DNA of 41,193 nucleotides, from the NCBI GenBank assembly GCA_015680685.1, contig MNCI01030123.1, forward strand, positions 621,381 through 662,573, written 5' to 3'. Both the position numbers and the translations under genes were made by a program. The notes beneath the pieces are model-generated. The model worked only from the letters and a program-made list of their open reading frames with translations. It searched no databases and was not told the DNA's origin. Numbering within the stretch: position 1 is the stretch's first letter; each line of letters starts with the position of its first letter. Below, piece by piece: positions 19,740 through 30,719 of the stretch. Source of the stretch: Gnetum montanum. Its lineage: Eukaryota > Streptophyta > Gnetopsida > Gnetales > Gnetaceae.

Positions 19740-22067
19740 CTCGAATGGTCATTTGGCTATAAGTTCACTACTTACATTCTATTTCTTTATTAGGACTATG
19801 ATAGAATTTCACCTTGCATAGGTGACATAGGTGGCATGGGAGTGGTATTAGAGGGTGTAGGGTAATTTGGTGAATACAAAGGATGATAAGTAGAGAGAGA
19901 CTTGGTTCATGGAGTGGATGTTCTATGAAATTCTAGGAAATAATAGTGATGAGAGAAATGAGTATGGATAGAAGAACCACAAGGAGATATAGGTTACTAG
20001 ACATAATATCCATATGGATTCAATTACCACCAAGGATATTACTGTCGCAGTGATGGCATCCCCCATGACTATGGCTTTTTCCATTAGTGATATCATTCAT
20101 GAGGTTGAGGTGATACTCCACTTATGTAATACTATGGTACATGTAATTGCTACCTATAATTATCTTTTTTGATTAGGTAATCTCCTAGGTAGTTGCCTTT
20201 TTCCAATTTTTGCTTCAACATGTATATCCCATATTCTTGCAAATGTGACATTATAGGACAACATTCCTTGGGATGTTCATATTAACAAATGTTACATCTA
20301 TCATCATCTATTTTTGAATCTGTAACCTCATTAACTACTATAGCCTTACCTTTTTGTTGATAATTATCCCTACCTATATCTTTTCTAATTCTTCTACCCT
20401 TATCACTATTCCCCTACTTTATTTTCTTGTCCATAATCCTAAGAGAAATTTGGAACTTTTCATCTAAGTAGTCTAACATTTTATCCATCTTGGTTAATAT
20501 TTTAGTAATAGATTTTTGAATTAGCAAGATTTCCTTTGTATTACTTCATCTAGTAGTGTTTCCTTCTCTAAATCATAGAACTGCATCTCCCTTTGGTGAA
20601 TGTAAGGGTCCCTATTCAATTCCTTTGTACTTTCTTACTTTTTAAACTTTCCTTCTTTCTTTGCCACCTAAACAATTAGCCTTTGAATCTAATGGACTCT
20701 CATTTTAGAAAGCCTTCCTTGGTCATAGACCCCAAGAGTTGCTTTAGTTTTGTTTAGGAGACCATCTACTATGTGGTGAAGCTACTCCCTTTAAGAAAAT
20801 CCATGGTTTAGACATTGGTTTAAGAGAGAGTATTACTTGCCCAAGGCTACATCCAAGGATTCATGATTGCCTTATTTTTATTCTTGGATTTGTTTCGTCA
20901 AGTTGAACACTTTAGAGTATGTTTGATACTTATCATTGAAGAACTCTAGCATTGTACTTCTTTTGCAAATGGATTTCATCTTCAAGAACTAGTACGAACT
21001 TTTAGCTTCTTTGATGAATATACTTGAGAATAGTTTAAGCTTTTTCTACTCGTTCTTGATGTTCTATAAGGCATAAGCATGAATGAAGGCCTGTAAATGA
21101 TTCTGAGAATTAATGTTATTTTTTCCTTCAAATTTAGAAATATAGTTCATATTAAGCTATTTAATTTTGCTATTCCTTTGATGCCTAGTGGAAATTCTAA
21201 TTGCTTCTAAAATATTGAGCATGTTCTTTAGATCTAGTAATTATTCATCATAGTCATTACATTCATGGTGATCCCTATCATGGACATGTCTCCTATGATT
21301 TAATTTGCTATGCCTATATTCCTGTTGATGCTCCTCTTCCTCTCGTATTTACCTACGCTTTCTATTCTTGTCATTACAATGGAATTCTTGATAATCTCTA
21401 TTTCAATCTTAATCACTCATCCTTTAGTCTTAGCCATAGTTCCTCCTATTAGAGTTTGGTAATAAGAAGGATGATGAACGTGGAGGACTAGGAGAGCAAT
21501 GCCTACTAGTTCATCTTTTATGGTCCTTTTCTTGTTCTTTTTCTTTGGATGAATGAATATTAGATCTTTACCTTGATATTCATTATGTCTTGTACTCTGT
21601 CCTTTCCTTACCTTGGTTGTTCTCCAAGATTGATTGCAATCACTGGTAAAGTGTATCATCATCAACAAAATGAGGGCAATTTGTATGCTAAGATTGCCTT
21701 GAGAAGAATTCAAGATCCTTTTTATGATTGCAAAAACAACAATGTTAGGATCCTCTTGATCTTGGAGGCTTCATGATGTCTCCATGCATTGATCTTTTTT
21801 GAGTTGGGCATCTATGGGCTTATAGTCACTAAAGGTGCTTCAATTTTTAGCTTCCTAAGATTAACCATGAGCATGAAGAGAACAAACCAATCAGGAGGTA
21901 ATATAGTGATGGAAAATGAAGGTGAAATCCATATAGTATAGATTTGGATATGCATAGACTACTCTCAACTACTAAGGTCTCTCATTAGTAGTCCTTTTGG
22001 TCTTATCATGTTACTAGTTGGAGTTATCGACATGAGGTGATGAATCATCCCTATGAAAACAAGTCAT
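19740..22067 (-). pseudogene. gag: gag of the Athila/Tat-like relative
   Basis: The ATG at 22067 (MTCFHRDDSSPH) aligns with the start of the TR-GAG gag (MSSSHK..PP), and the next shared block is RVVYAYPNLY against RVVYTNLNEY. The core near 21100-20650 aligns with 14790-14270. The knuckle CNIC-stop-YEHPKECC lies near 20305-20262, keeping both N-terminal Cys, the His and the last Cys. A Pro-, Gln- and Tyr-rich tail follows. Stops and frameshifts are frequent, so no long open frame remains. The open frame at 21417-21713 (minus) is its charged region. Confidence 0.7.
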
Positions 22068-22206
22068 TTTTGTGATTTGAATAAAGTATGTCTTGATATA
22101 ATAATATTATTATTTTTTTATGAGAGATTTCTCATTATATTTTTCTTAAAACAACTTTATATGGATTCATTATTTAATAATACTTAGCACACTTATCTAA
22201 ACTCAT

Positions 22207-22225
22207 TCCCAAGTAACAATGGCAA
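22207..22225 (-). promoter_or_regulatory. Primer-binding site, decayed Athila/Tat type
   Basis: Directly next to the LTR end the minus strand reads TTGCCATTGTTACTTGGGA. It resembles the primer-binding site typical of Athila/Tat elements, with most mismatches being C-to-T or G-to-A. There is no spacer between it and the LTR. Confidence 0.5.
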
Positions 22226-22992
22226 TGATGAGTAGCAGATAGTACCTAAGCCCATCCATAGGAATCACAAGTGTTCACATGTGGTCTAGTCAAATTTCAT
22301 GGACTTAATTACCTAAGTGGTTGATATTTCTAAATGGTAAATTATGTAGTTGTAACTCATTGTCTTTCCAATCCACACTTATGTTAATTTGTACAAATGG
22401 TTAAGTGTATTTGAGGCATAAGATATTTATTTTTATGCTTTTATTATTTTCTCTTACTTGCTAAATGATGAAATGAATAATGATTTAATGTTTAAATTAA
22501 CTAATTAAATAACCACTTCATTAGCTATCTAGCCTAACATAGAGTATCTGTTCACATTTATCATACACATCCTAAATGTATATTAAAACTATTTGGTTAC
22601 CAAGTGTATACTAATGGGTGCAACAAGAACCCACAGCTTGGATTACCAAGTGTTAATATATTATGCTCGAAGTGGTCATACTCACATTCCTTATGAATGA
22701 TAATATTAATTAGTTTCCTAATAATAAGAAATTAAAATTCATGTAAAGTAAATTATTGAAAAGTATAATTTAGCAGGTCTAAGTGCTACAACAGATAGAA
22801 GAAATCTTGATTTTATTACTACTCATGCAAATCTTACTAGGTATAGGTGCACTCAAATAAAATATCATACAATCACTTGGATCCACACTATGAAAAATTA
22901 GAGGAAAAATATTCTAGCTTTTGAGAGAAGAAACTCCAAGGATTTTGCTAATCTATGATAGACAGGTACCATAAATGCAAGGGATCTATGCA

Positions 22993-23000
22993 TTTATATA
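22993..23000 (-). promoter_or_regulatory. LTR TATA box of the relative
   Basis: The minus strand reads CTATATAAATG, a TATA match at the equivalent place to those in the other LTRs. Confidence 0.6.
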
Positions 23001-23015
23001 GGTAATTCCTACATC

Positions 23016-23100
23016 AGCATTGACGTACCTATGTTAATGCATCATAGAATACATCGATGAGCATGCATTGACATAGCTTATATTATTAATGCTTCATCAA
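23016..23100. repeat. Tandem palindromic units in the relative's U3
   Basis: Two units, 23018-23040 and 23066-23093, both open with GCATTGAC and close with TTAATGC, so each can fold as GCATT..AATGC. Each is followed by CATCA or TTCATCA. The position matches the GATATC arrays of the TR-GAG LTRs, but the sequence is different. Confidence 0.6.
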
Positions 23101-24967
23101 TTATCATGTGTACTTTTACAATTTTTTCAAATCAAATTTAAAACTATAATTTACATGAACTTCTTATTAGTATTAAACTAACCTAATGGTACTAAAGCTA
23201 CTACCTAGTACTAATCTTTATGCCATGAATCATCCTCTTCTACCTAGTCATGGCTAATTGAGCCATGAATTATGGTCATATACTTTCTAGTACTGCTAGG
23301 TAGAAACTTTAGTTATGGTTAATTAGCATTGGAGAAAAGGATTAATAAGTGATGAATCATCCTCTTCTACAAGATGAAACTTGTAGTAATATCCATACTG
23401 ATGCATCTCAGCAGAAGTAAAATACTAAGCATCTTTAGGAAGCATATCTCTAACTAGTTGCACAACTCAATGCTAGGTCTTAATAAACAACATTCATATT
23501 AGTATTCAAAGAAGATAAAGCCAAATGTTAATGATGAAGGAGCACATCCAATAAATAAGAAGTCTAATCACATCAAAAGCTCCAACAATCATCTCCCAAA
23601 ATTGGAACCAATAAGCCAACATTGTCAAGGTTTATTAAATTAATTCTTATGAAGTCTAAACAAAATGAAAAATGTTAAACTAAATTCCAATGATAATATG
23701 AAATCAAAGATGAAAAAATTGAAAGATAATAACCTAACCACAACTCATTGTAATTGACCATGACTAGATAATTACTTGACCATGACTTATATTTTACATG
23801 GAAAAGCCACTGGTTGAAACTACGATAAGAATAATTGATCATAACCTGATCATAATCTTACCTTGACTCATGATAAATAAATCAAAATCTAGCCATGACC
23901 TATAGTTAATAAGATAGTATATGAAATTTTTTTGGAATGGTTAAAATAGTAGAAAATGCTTTACCACAAATTCTGGTGTAAACCACAACTTGACTAGAAC
24001 TTGTGGGGTTATAGATTTTTTTGAAACAAAGAGTAAGATTTTTTTAAAAAAATGATTGAGGATATATTGCAACCTCACCATGATGTAACCATGACCCATG
24101 ATTAGTGTAGGTAGTCTCATTATGACTAGTGGTTTTGACATGAAATATGAAAAAAGATAAATAACAACATGAAAAGGCCTTTAAACAAATGGAAATTAAT
24201 AGGAAACATTAGGAATACTATGAAAATGACTTAGAGATCAAGACCAAATACATAAATTGAAAAAAATTAATAAATAAACTAATTATAAAACATAAGGATC
24301 CAACCCCTAGGTATATTTGATATAACTCATAAAACTACAATAATTTAAAATTTAAGAAAATGGTCAAAACCCATCCAAATCTATGGCAAGATAAACATAA
24401 TAGCATATCAATACACCTATAAAGTATAATATTCAATTCTCAAAATAGTTGATATGATTATTCTTACAAAATCTTCTTTAGTAAACTTGATAGAAACCCA
24501 TGAAATCATAGAAAAAAATAGCAAAATGAATGCACAAATTAGGAAGTCCACAAGTGCAAAGCAATAGTCAAATTCCAACTTGATTTAACTAGATCTAAAA
24601 AAATTAAATAAAATGCATCCCATGATGAATATGTACAAAAATCCTATGAAATAAAATAGATAACAAAAAAGTTCCAAGATACTCACTTAGAAGAATAGAA
24701 GCATATATCTACTAGCAACACATAAACTCAGCTATGCTCTCTCTCTCATTCATGCACACAAACTAATAAAGCTTTACATACAGCTACAAGCCTTCAATCT
24801 AGTAAAGCTTCTACATCTAGAAAAACTAATGCCAAAGTAGCTATTTAAATGGAGTAGTTTATTTTTGTAGAAAATCTCCTAAAACTACTAACCTACAAAA
24901 ACTAAGTAAACTTCTAAAATTAAAATCATAATAAAAGAAAATACCTTCTAACACTTATGTAACATAT
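23101..24967. other. AT-rich stretch, no recognised gene
   Basis: Apart from the hairpin at 23172-23330, no domain, LTR or RNA gene was recognised. The open frame at 23941-24141 is not supported by any pattern. CATGACC and CATGACT motifs recur often near 23740-24130, a weak interspersed repeat. Confidence 0.4.
23172..23330. repeat. Nested inverted repeat (possible MITE remnant)
   Basis: An imperfect outer inverted repeat pairs ACTAAAG..CTACCTAG..TACTA (23191-23213) with its complement near 23288-23312. An inner perfect 8-bp stem TCATGGCT/AGCCATGA (23248-23255 and 23261-23268) has a 5-base loop. The 19-base ATGAATCATCCTCTTCTAC occurs at 23225 and again at about 23353 as a direct repeat. Confidence 0.6.
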
Positions 24968-25328
24968 GTAACCTTCACAAAATCAATAGCTCATAACCAA
25001 ATCATGATAAAAAGAAAACAACACATGTAATTTCAATTAATTATTAAACTAAAATACTATGCTCACATAAAAATTAGTCATTTCATCACATGTCCATGTC
25101 ATGCATGTACCATAGCCTCCATGAAATCTAAAAAGCTCATCCACAAGGTTAGTACATAATATCCAAATATACTTAGTAATAATAATGCAAGTTATTTAAA
25201 TATAAATATAGAAATTTAGCTAACTAACAAGAATATTTAAAGCATAATACCATGATGAAATCATAAATAAGCACAAGTATATAGATAAATATACTAATCT
25301 AACATCCAAAAACATAGGTTGTTACATC
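24968..25328 (-). repeat. Probable LTR of a minus-strand chromovirus-like element
   Basis: On the minus strand the sequence after the pol end runs into a purine-rich AATGAGAAAGGATG tract and then TGTAACAACC at 25328, the usual arrangement at a 3' LTR start. The left end is uncertain; GGTTACA (plus TGTAACC at 24968) would give an inverted end and a 361-bp LTR. Confidence 0.4.
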
Positions 25329-25748
25329 CTTTCTCATTAAGAATCTTCATCCTAGAAGATCTCAAAATGGGATCGTCACATATTAGACTCAAGATTCCAA
25401 GTTAATTCTTAAGAACCATGATTACTCCACAAGACATTCATCATGGGAAGAACCTTACTACACAACTACTGCTCCATCTAATTCATGATTCTGATGGGAT
25501 GGTTCACATATGAAATATTATCTTGAAATTATATGTTGGTATAGTCAAGAACATATTCATCATTTGAAACATAAATTCAAAACATGGATATATGAAAAAA
25601 AACTTGTAAGATTAAAAGCTATGGAGACAAACTCATGATATGGCATCTCTCCTATACACTGAAGAACATCGAAGGACCCAATGTAAAAATGTGCAAGCTT
25701 CTCTTTTTGACTAAAATGCATCAAAACTTTCAATGAAGAGATACGAAT
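25329..25748 (-). pseudogene. pol: C-terminal end of a Gypsy (chromovirus-like) pol
   Basis: The minus strand from 25748 reads KVLMHFSQKEKLAHFYIGSF, DVLQCIGEMPY and SYIHVLNLCF, the SH3-like post-integrase module of plant Gypsy integrases, where a KLxPRYIGPF-type block is followed by the HVSxLR block. Further on come VTIPF..DLLG..RFLMRK, in the place of the final chromodomain-like or C-terminal part. Stops occur at several points. The pol is cut off on its upstream side at 25749 by the plus-strand LTR. Confidence 0.65.
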
Positions 25749-26241
25749 TGTAAAGTCCCATCCCTTGTTAAGGGTGGAAATTTATTGTAAAAAATGTAAT
25801 TAACTTTCAAATAAAGGGGTGCCTCATTATGGGGAGTTATGATCATTCATGTATCCCTTGGGAATGGGTCTGACCTATGCCATTTAAGGACAGGTTTAGA
25901 GGTTGTGCTAGAATCTAGTTGTAGAGCTTGGAAAGGTAAGTGATGACCACCAAGTGAAGCAAGAAAACAAGGGACTGATCACCCCTTCGACTGGATAGCC
26001 TAACCATGGTGATAGTGCTAGATTGCCTCTAAGGCTTAAGTGGCATGAGAAGATAACCTAGAGGATGTTGCAGTACTCTTTCTTATTAATAAAATTTTAC
26101 TTCATTTTTTCTTCCTATTTCGTGTATTAGTAATTCATTTATCAAAGTATTTTACGATATTTCCATTATGTTACTTACGAATAAGATGAATTAAGCAATG
26201 AAAGATCATGTTTTTATGACATCCAAGAACAAGATGTTACA
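25749..26241 (+). repeat. 5' LTR of a plus-strand Gypsy-like element (493 bp)
   Basis: It starts TGTAAAGTCCCATCCC and ends AAGATGTTACA, with the inverted ends TGTAA/TTACA. A polyadenylation-like AATAAAATTTT lies near 26088-26098. It is followed by a primer-binding site at 26244. No second copy of this LTR is present in the window, so the element extends beyond it or lost its other LTR. Confidence 0.75.
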
Positions 26242-26243
26242 TT

Positions 26244-26258
26244 TGGTATCAAATCAAA
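26244..26258 (+). promoter_or_regulatory. Primer-binding site, tRNA-iMet type
   Basis: TGGTATCAAATCAAA, two bases after the LTR end, differs by few bases from the TGGTATCAGAGC site complementary to the plant initiator tRNA-Met 3' end. Confidence 0.75.
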
Positions 26259-26399
26259 CCACGATTCAAAGCCAAAGTGGAAGAAAAAATTATTTTATTA
26301 TGGTAAAATAGAATTACATCTAAGAAGAATACATGTAAAAGAAGAAGTGGAACACAAGAATATGGAAGATATGGAATAAGGAAGCACAATAGTGATTAT

Positions 26400-27400
26400 T
26401 TTTTCAATGGAACAAGTCGAGGAGATATAAGACTATCTTCAATTGTGTTTCCCATTCTTCATCAGTGGCATCCTTTTTTTTGAGCACCATGTTGCATCTC
26501 ACCAATCCATCACACAATTGCTTGATGCACTTAGTGACACTCTTTGCTGCAACTGCTAATTCCTCCCTTCACTTATGTTGGGTGTCCAACATCTTCATCT
26601 GAATCAATTAATCATCCATGTATTTTTGCCATTCTATCTATTTCCTCTATACAAAACCAAATTAAAATTATGATGATGAAGAAAAAATTTAATAGAAAGA
26701 AGAAAAAGGGAAGATTAAAAAACTACTCACCCGAGGCTAATCATTATCAATTTGAAGAAATCATTCATGGATCTACAAATGGTAAGCCAAACATGTGGCA
26801 CTCTCCAATTCTCCTAAGAGTTGCTCCAAATCTTTGACAACTTCCAAAGCATCCTCAATAATTAGATGGAAACACGATGGAGCACTAGCCTATACTAATT
26901 CATAAACTTCCTTGAAGTCACATGATTGGGACTCTCATATGTGGTAGATATCCTCACAAATAGTGTAGGGTTTGTTCCTAGTAATTCATTGACGAAGATG
27001 CCAAAGAAGCATGAGTTCTTCTTCGATAGCCACCGCTATCTATCCCATCAAATAGGGGGAACTTGAGATAGACAAAGAAGGAATTACTAGAATAGACCCA
27101 AAAAATAATGTCAGTGTTGCCTATGGTAAGGAATCCCTTATAGGAATTACATGAATAAATGGCACACAAAATGATCTAGATGAAGGAATTGGAGATGAAG
27201 GAATGGGAGTTTGTTCAGAACTTGTGCCTACAATATCATCTCTCTCCATTTCTTCAATAAAGTAGCACTAACCCAGAGACATCTGCAACACAAAAAGTTC
27301 AACATCATACAAAAAGAGGAAAATGGAAGTATTCAAACCTTAAAATTTTTGAGCTTCATTAGTGATTTTTCTATTTTAGATTCCTTCTCTATTTAGTATA
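26400..27400 (-). pseudogene. Possible minus-strand gag fragment, weak
   Basis: At about 27110-27030 the minus strand reads FPLFDGIDSGGY, which has the look of the FPxFDGxDPxGW-type opening of many Gypsy gag domains. The parts on both sides are short broken frames. It points away from the plus-strand LTR beside it, so it would be a separate insertion. The open frame at 26544-26837 on the plus strand is low complexity and unsupported. Confidence 0.3.
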
Positions 27401-28080
27401 GCTTTTACAAAAAAAAATTTGGGAAGTTTACTGACAAATAGCTCAAAATGAAAGAATAACATATTCTATAAAACTTTTTCATTCACTATCTTAGCTATGT
27501 AGAATTTAGAGTTAGATGAGTAAAAAACTATTATTTTTCATTATTATGGTGAAAGATAGCTAAAAGAGGAAGGTAATAGTTATACACAAGATAATACTTT
27601 CTTTGAAGTATAAAATTAATAATATATATTTATCCATAATTAGCTTATTTAAACTAGCCAAACTTATTTGGGGGTATCCATGGCTTGGTGAAACCAAACA
27701 CCAACAACCACCTAAAACTCGTTATCTACACTACTTCAAAGTAGGGTCATGATCCTACACCAAAAATTTACCTAGCACTAGAAAAAGGTCAAATTAGATT
27801 AGATTAATTAGTTTATTTTAGCTCATGAGAAAATCTTTACATAGATAAGAATATTTTAAAAGCCTAGCAAATTTTTTCAAACTTAAGACTAAAGCATCAT
27901 CAAAAGAATAATCTAAGTTTATAATTAGAAATTTAAATAGCAAGGTAAGAACAAGATGAAATAGGTTCTCACCTTTAATTAAGAATTAATCTTTCAAGAG
28001 GAAGCCTAGATTGAAAACAAGATCATCTTGTAGAACTCAGAATTTACAAATAACAACTAATCCTCTTCCTATGAATCCAT
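27400..28080. other. AT-rich stretch, no recognised gene
   Basis: No domain or structured repeat was found. It may be leader sequence of the plus-strand element whose gag begins near 28100. Confidence 0.35.
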
Positions 28081-28100
28081 TTTAGCTTCCTATACCTTTT

Positions 28101-29190
28101 ATGTTTAATGCATATCATGATATTCCTAAAGCTATTTATAAGTATTTACCAAAGCCATACATTCTTGAGAAGGCTTATTTAGTAGAAGAATACTTACATT
28201 TATTCATACTAACCTTATTTCATATGAACATTCAGTGTCAAGGTCAAGCTTATAAGCTTTTCGTAGTTACTCTTAGAGATATGACTCTTAGAGATGTGGC
28301 TCAAATTTGGTATTCCAGTCTACCAAATAATAGCATTACTAGTTGGAATGATATGAAGGCTTTGTTAATAGCCTAATTCAGTGATCAAATTAAATAACCT
28401 AAACTATATAGTGGATTACCTCAAATGAAATAGGGAAATAAGGAGTCAGTTAAGGAATTTAATATTAAATTTTAGAGAGTATGTGGCTTACTTCAAAATC
28501 AGTTCTAACCAATTAATAAGGTTTTAAGAGATGCTTATTTAAATGGTATTGATCCTAGAATCTTAATTTGGTTAAGAAGAATACCTACCATTAACACCTT
28601 AGCTAATCTTTATAATGAAGCCATAAATTTAGAAAGACAATTGAACTTAGATCTAGATAACACATAACTTGTTGTAAAAGAATCACAAAGATGATTACTT
28701 CCTATACAAAATTTTACTTAGCTTAAAACACTACCTTTAACAAGTAGTTCTATTGAATTACAAAGTGAGAACATGAACAAGAATAAACTTCTAAAAGAAA
28801 TGTTTAATAAAATTAGTAAATTAAAAACATCTTAGAATAAGATAAAACTTAAAGAAGACATGAAATTTCAACAAACTAGAAAAGCTAATGTTTAGAAAAC
28901 ATTAAATGATACTAAAGAAAAGGAAGTCCTAGCTAATTCAAATTTAACAAAGTTTAAAAATGAATCCAAAGAATCAATTCATACTAAGGTTTATTACTTG
29001 GAGAGATCATCAAATGATAAAATTTCTAAAGAATTAAAATTACTCTATTCATCAAATAATGATTTCAATAATAATAAAGAGTCCAGATATGGATTGTAGA
29101 GTGCTAAAGAAAAACTAACCACATCCAGATCCCCTAATGTAATTCCTAAGCCTACTAAAAATAGAATAGCTTTTAAAGAAAAATAGAAGT
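28101..29190 (+). pseudogene. gag: Gypsy-type gag pseudogene, plus strand
   Basis: The frame opens at 28101 and carries the Retrotrans_gag pattern: QAYKLFVVTLRDMTL, DVAQIWYSSLPNNSITSWND at about 28290-28352, then FSDQIK, NKESVKEFNIKF and VLRDAYLNGIDPRIL to about 28565, and NLYNEAINLERQL by 28650. Stops fall at places where Q or W would be expected (after IK near 28394, after QMK near 28429, after KF near 28472). Downstream to about 29190 the same frame gives a Lys/Asn/Ser-rich, knuckle-less tail. It may belong to the element whose 5' LTR is at 25749-26241. No protease or RT follows before the Copia-related region starts. Confidence 0.7.
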
Positions 29191-29572
29191 CAAGATAAAG
29201 AATTCACAATGAAAAAAATTCATTAAGACACATTTTGTAAAATGTTTAAAAGATTGGAATTCTATGAAGAAGGAAAGTATGATATAATAGAAGATTTAAA
29301 GAGAGTTAATATAAGCTTTTATTAGCTTATTTAGATAGAAGGATGATTAAAAAGAATTCTATAAGAAATTAAAAATAAGAAAAAATTTAGTGATCTAGCC
29401 ATAAATTATATCTATAACAATAATAAGCGAACTAGTAGAACATGAGTTGTAGCTAATAGAGGAGCATTATCGAGATTTTTGTCTTTTCTAATTTTCTTTT
29501 TATGAATCATAGTAGCACATAAATCACAAGTAGTAAAACATAGATCACCACTAGCCTTGAACTACAAACCAT

Positions 29573-29585
29573 GACTCTAATACCA
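29573..29585 (-). promoter_or_regulatory. Second primer-binding-site-like motif
   Basis: The minus strand reads TGGTATTAGAGTC, close to the initiator tRNA-Met site TGGTATCAGAGC, followed by internal-type sequence ATGGTTTGTAG. To its right begins TGTAATAATAC, an LTR-like end. A primer-binding site in this place implies that the repeat at 29588-30690 was the 5' LTR of another minus-strand element, not only the 3' LTR of the Copia element. Confidence 0.55.
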
Positions 29586-29828
29586 AGTGTAATAATACTA
29601 CGTTGGTTAAAAAAACCACTTAGCACCATTATTGAGTCCAAAAGTAGTCAAGTATTCTTGGGTAAACCCAAGATGAACTACACCTCAACTTTCATAGCAC
29701 CTACACACATACCATAAGTGTACATAACACATTAGTCCATACATTAGGATCATAACAAGTGTGCCTCAGGAAATCACATAAGTGATAAGACTAATGTAAC
29801 ACATGCACACACACAATCATAGCTAGTA

Positions 29829-30690
29829 CAAGCAACCATATAAGAGATCCAAATATCTAGTATGAATTTTGAGTTTAAACATAGCATAGTAGCTCATGAC
29901 AACAATTACAAGTGATATCAATTATCTTCTATATCAATTTGTATCATTGGAGGCAATTTAAAATGATTAGGTTAAAATTGATTTTTAGTTGATCCGATCT
30001 AGATGAATTCATGGTCATTCTCCTTAACTTTAGATACAATCAACTAAAATGAATACATGAATCATGGATCTATTAATAAATTTATGAAAAGCATTACAAA
30101 TTCAAGAAACTCTAACCTACAAGATGCATAAGTAACTTGTTATAATTAAAGATGCCTGAAAATGCAACTTTAATGCCTACAAGTTTTGAAGAAATTAAAG
30201 TAATAATTCTATCTAAGCTTGAAATAAATTAAAGAAATTGAGATCAAAGTAATCTTTAGTAAGAACCTTATTAAATATTTTTCAAATTATAGATATTTGA
30301 TGTAAATGATTATGAATTATGTGAGATCTTGGAATAGATTGTAAGAATAAGAACCTGCTATTGAGAAATAGTAAGATCTTATGAGAGAGATATGAGAAAT
30401 TATGAGAATTATGAAGCAAAAATGATGAAACTTTTACTTGATGCTCCTTTAAACCCTTGATCTTGAGAATGAACAATGAAAATGAGAAAATGAAAGCATC
30501 TTTTTTTTATGATATAAGGTAGGAACCTTCTTTTATAGTGTGGGTTGGCCTAAATCTGCCATCTTTGGCATGTTTTGGCATCACTATTCCTTCAATATAA
30601 AACTATTTATATTTGAAAAATTCTATATCCATAGGCAGAACCTTGTAATTACATCATGAAATAAAAGATAAAAGAACATAAGAATCTTAA
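29829..30690 (-). repeat. Left LTR-like copy of the Copia element
   Basis: It matches 34594-35430 along its length with many substitutions. Shared blocks include TAGTATGAATT..AGTTTAAACAT, TGTATCA..GAAGCAATT-like, TTAAAGATGC.TGAAAATGCAAC, AGAATAAGAAC.TGCTATT, ACTT.TGCTCCTT.AAACC and CTTGTAATTACATCATGAAA. Sequence 29588-29828 has no counterpart beyond general position. Confidence 0.75.
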
Positions 30691-30719
30691 AAATATAAGA
30701 AGAAGCAAGTTTAATGTTA

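Larger units (their letters stand above)
18340..23100 (-). mobile_element. Decayed Athila/Tat-like Gypsy element, 3' end missing
   Basis: On the minus strand the order is 5' LTR (23100-22226), primer-binding site (22225-22207), gag (from 22067), protease (about 19700-19170) and RT (about 19100-18340). LTR, gag start, gag core, zinc knuckle and gag tail all align with the TR-GAG element, but identity is far lower and frames are broken. It therefore stands as an older, pol-bearing relative of that family. No integrase and no 3' LTR were found on its left. The Athila/Tat assignment rests on the primer-binding site and RT pattern and is an inference. Confidence 0.75.
22226..23100 (-). repeat. 5' LTR of the Athila/Tat-like relative (about 875 bp)
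   Basis: The left end TGATGAGTAGCAGATAGTACC matches the LTR start at 10017. Shared landmarks continue: CATTGTCTT, TGGTTAAGT, the GCATCTGTTC-like block (GAGTATCTGTTCAC near 22542), TTGGTTACCAAGTGT, and CGAAGTGGTCATACT near 22668. The right end is placed at the last CATCA (23096-23100) and could instead lie at 23044; the distance to the TATA box favours 23100. Confidence 0.7.
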
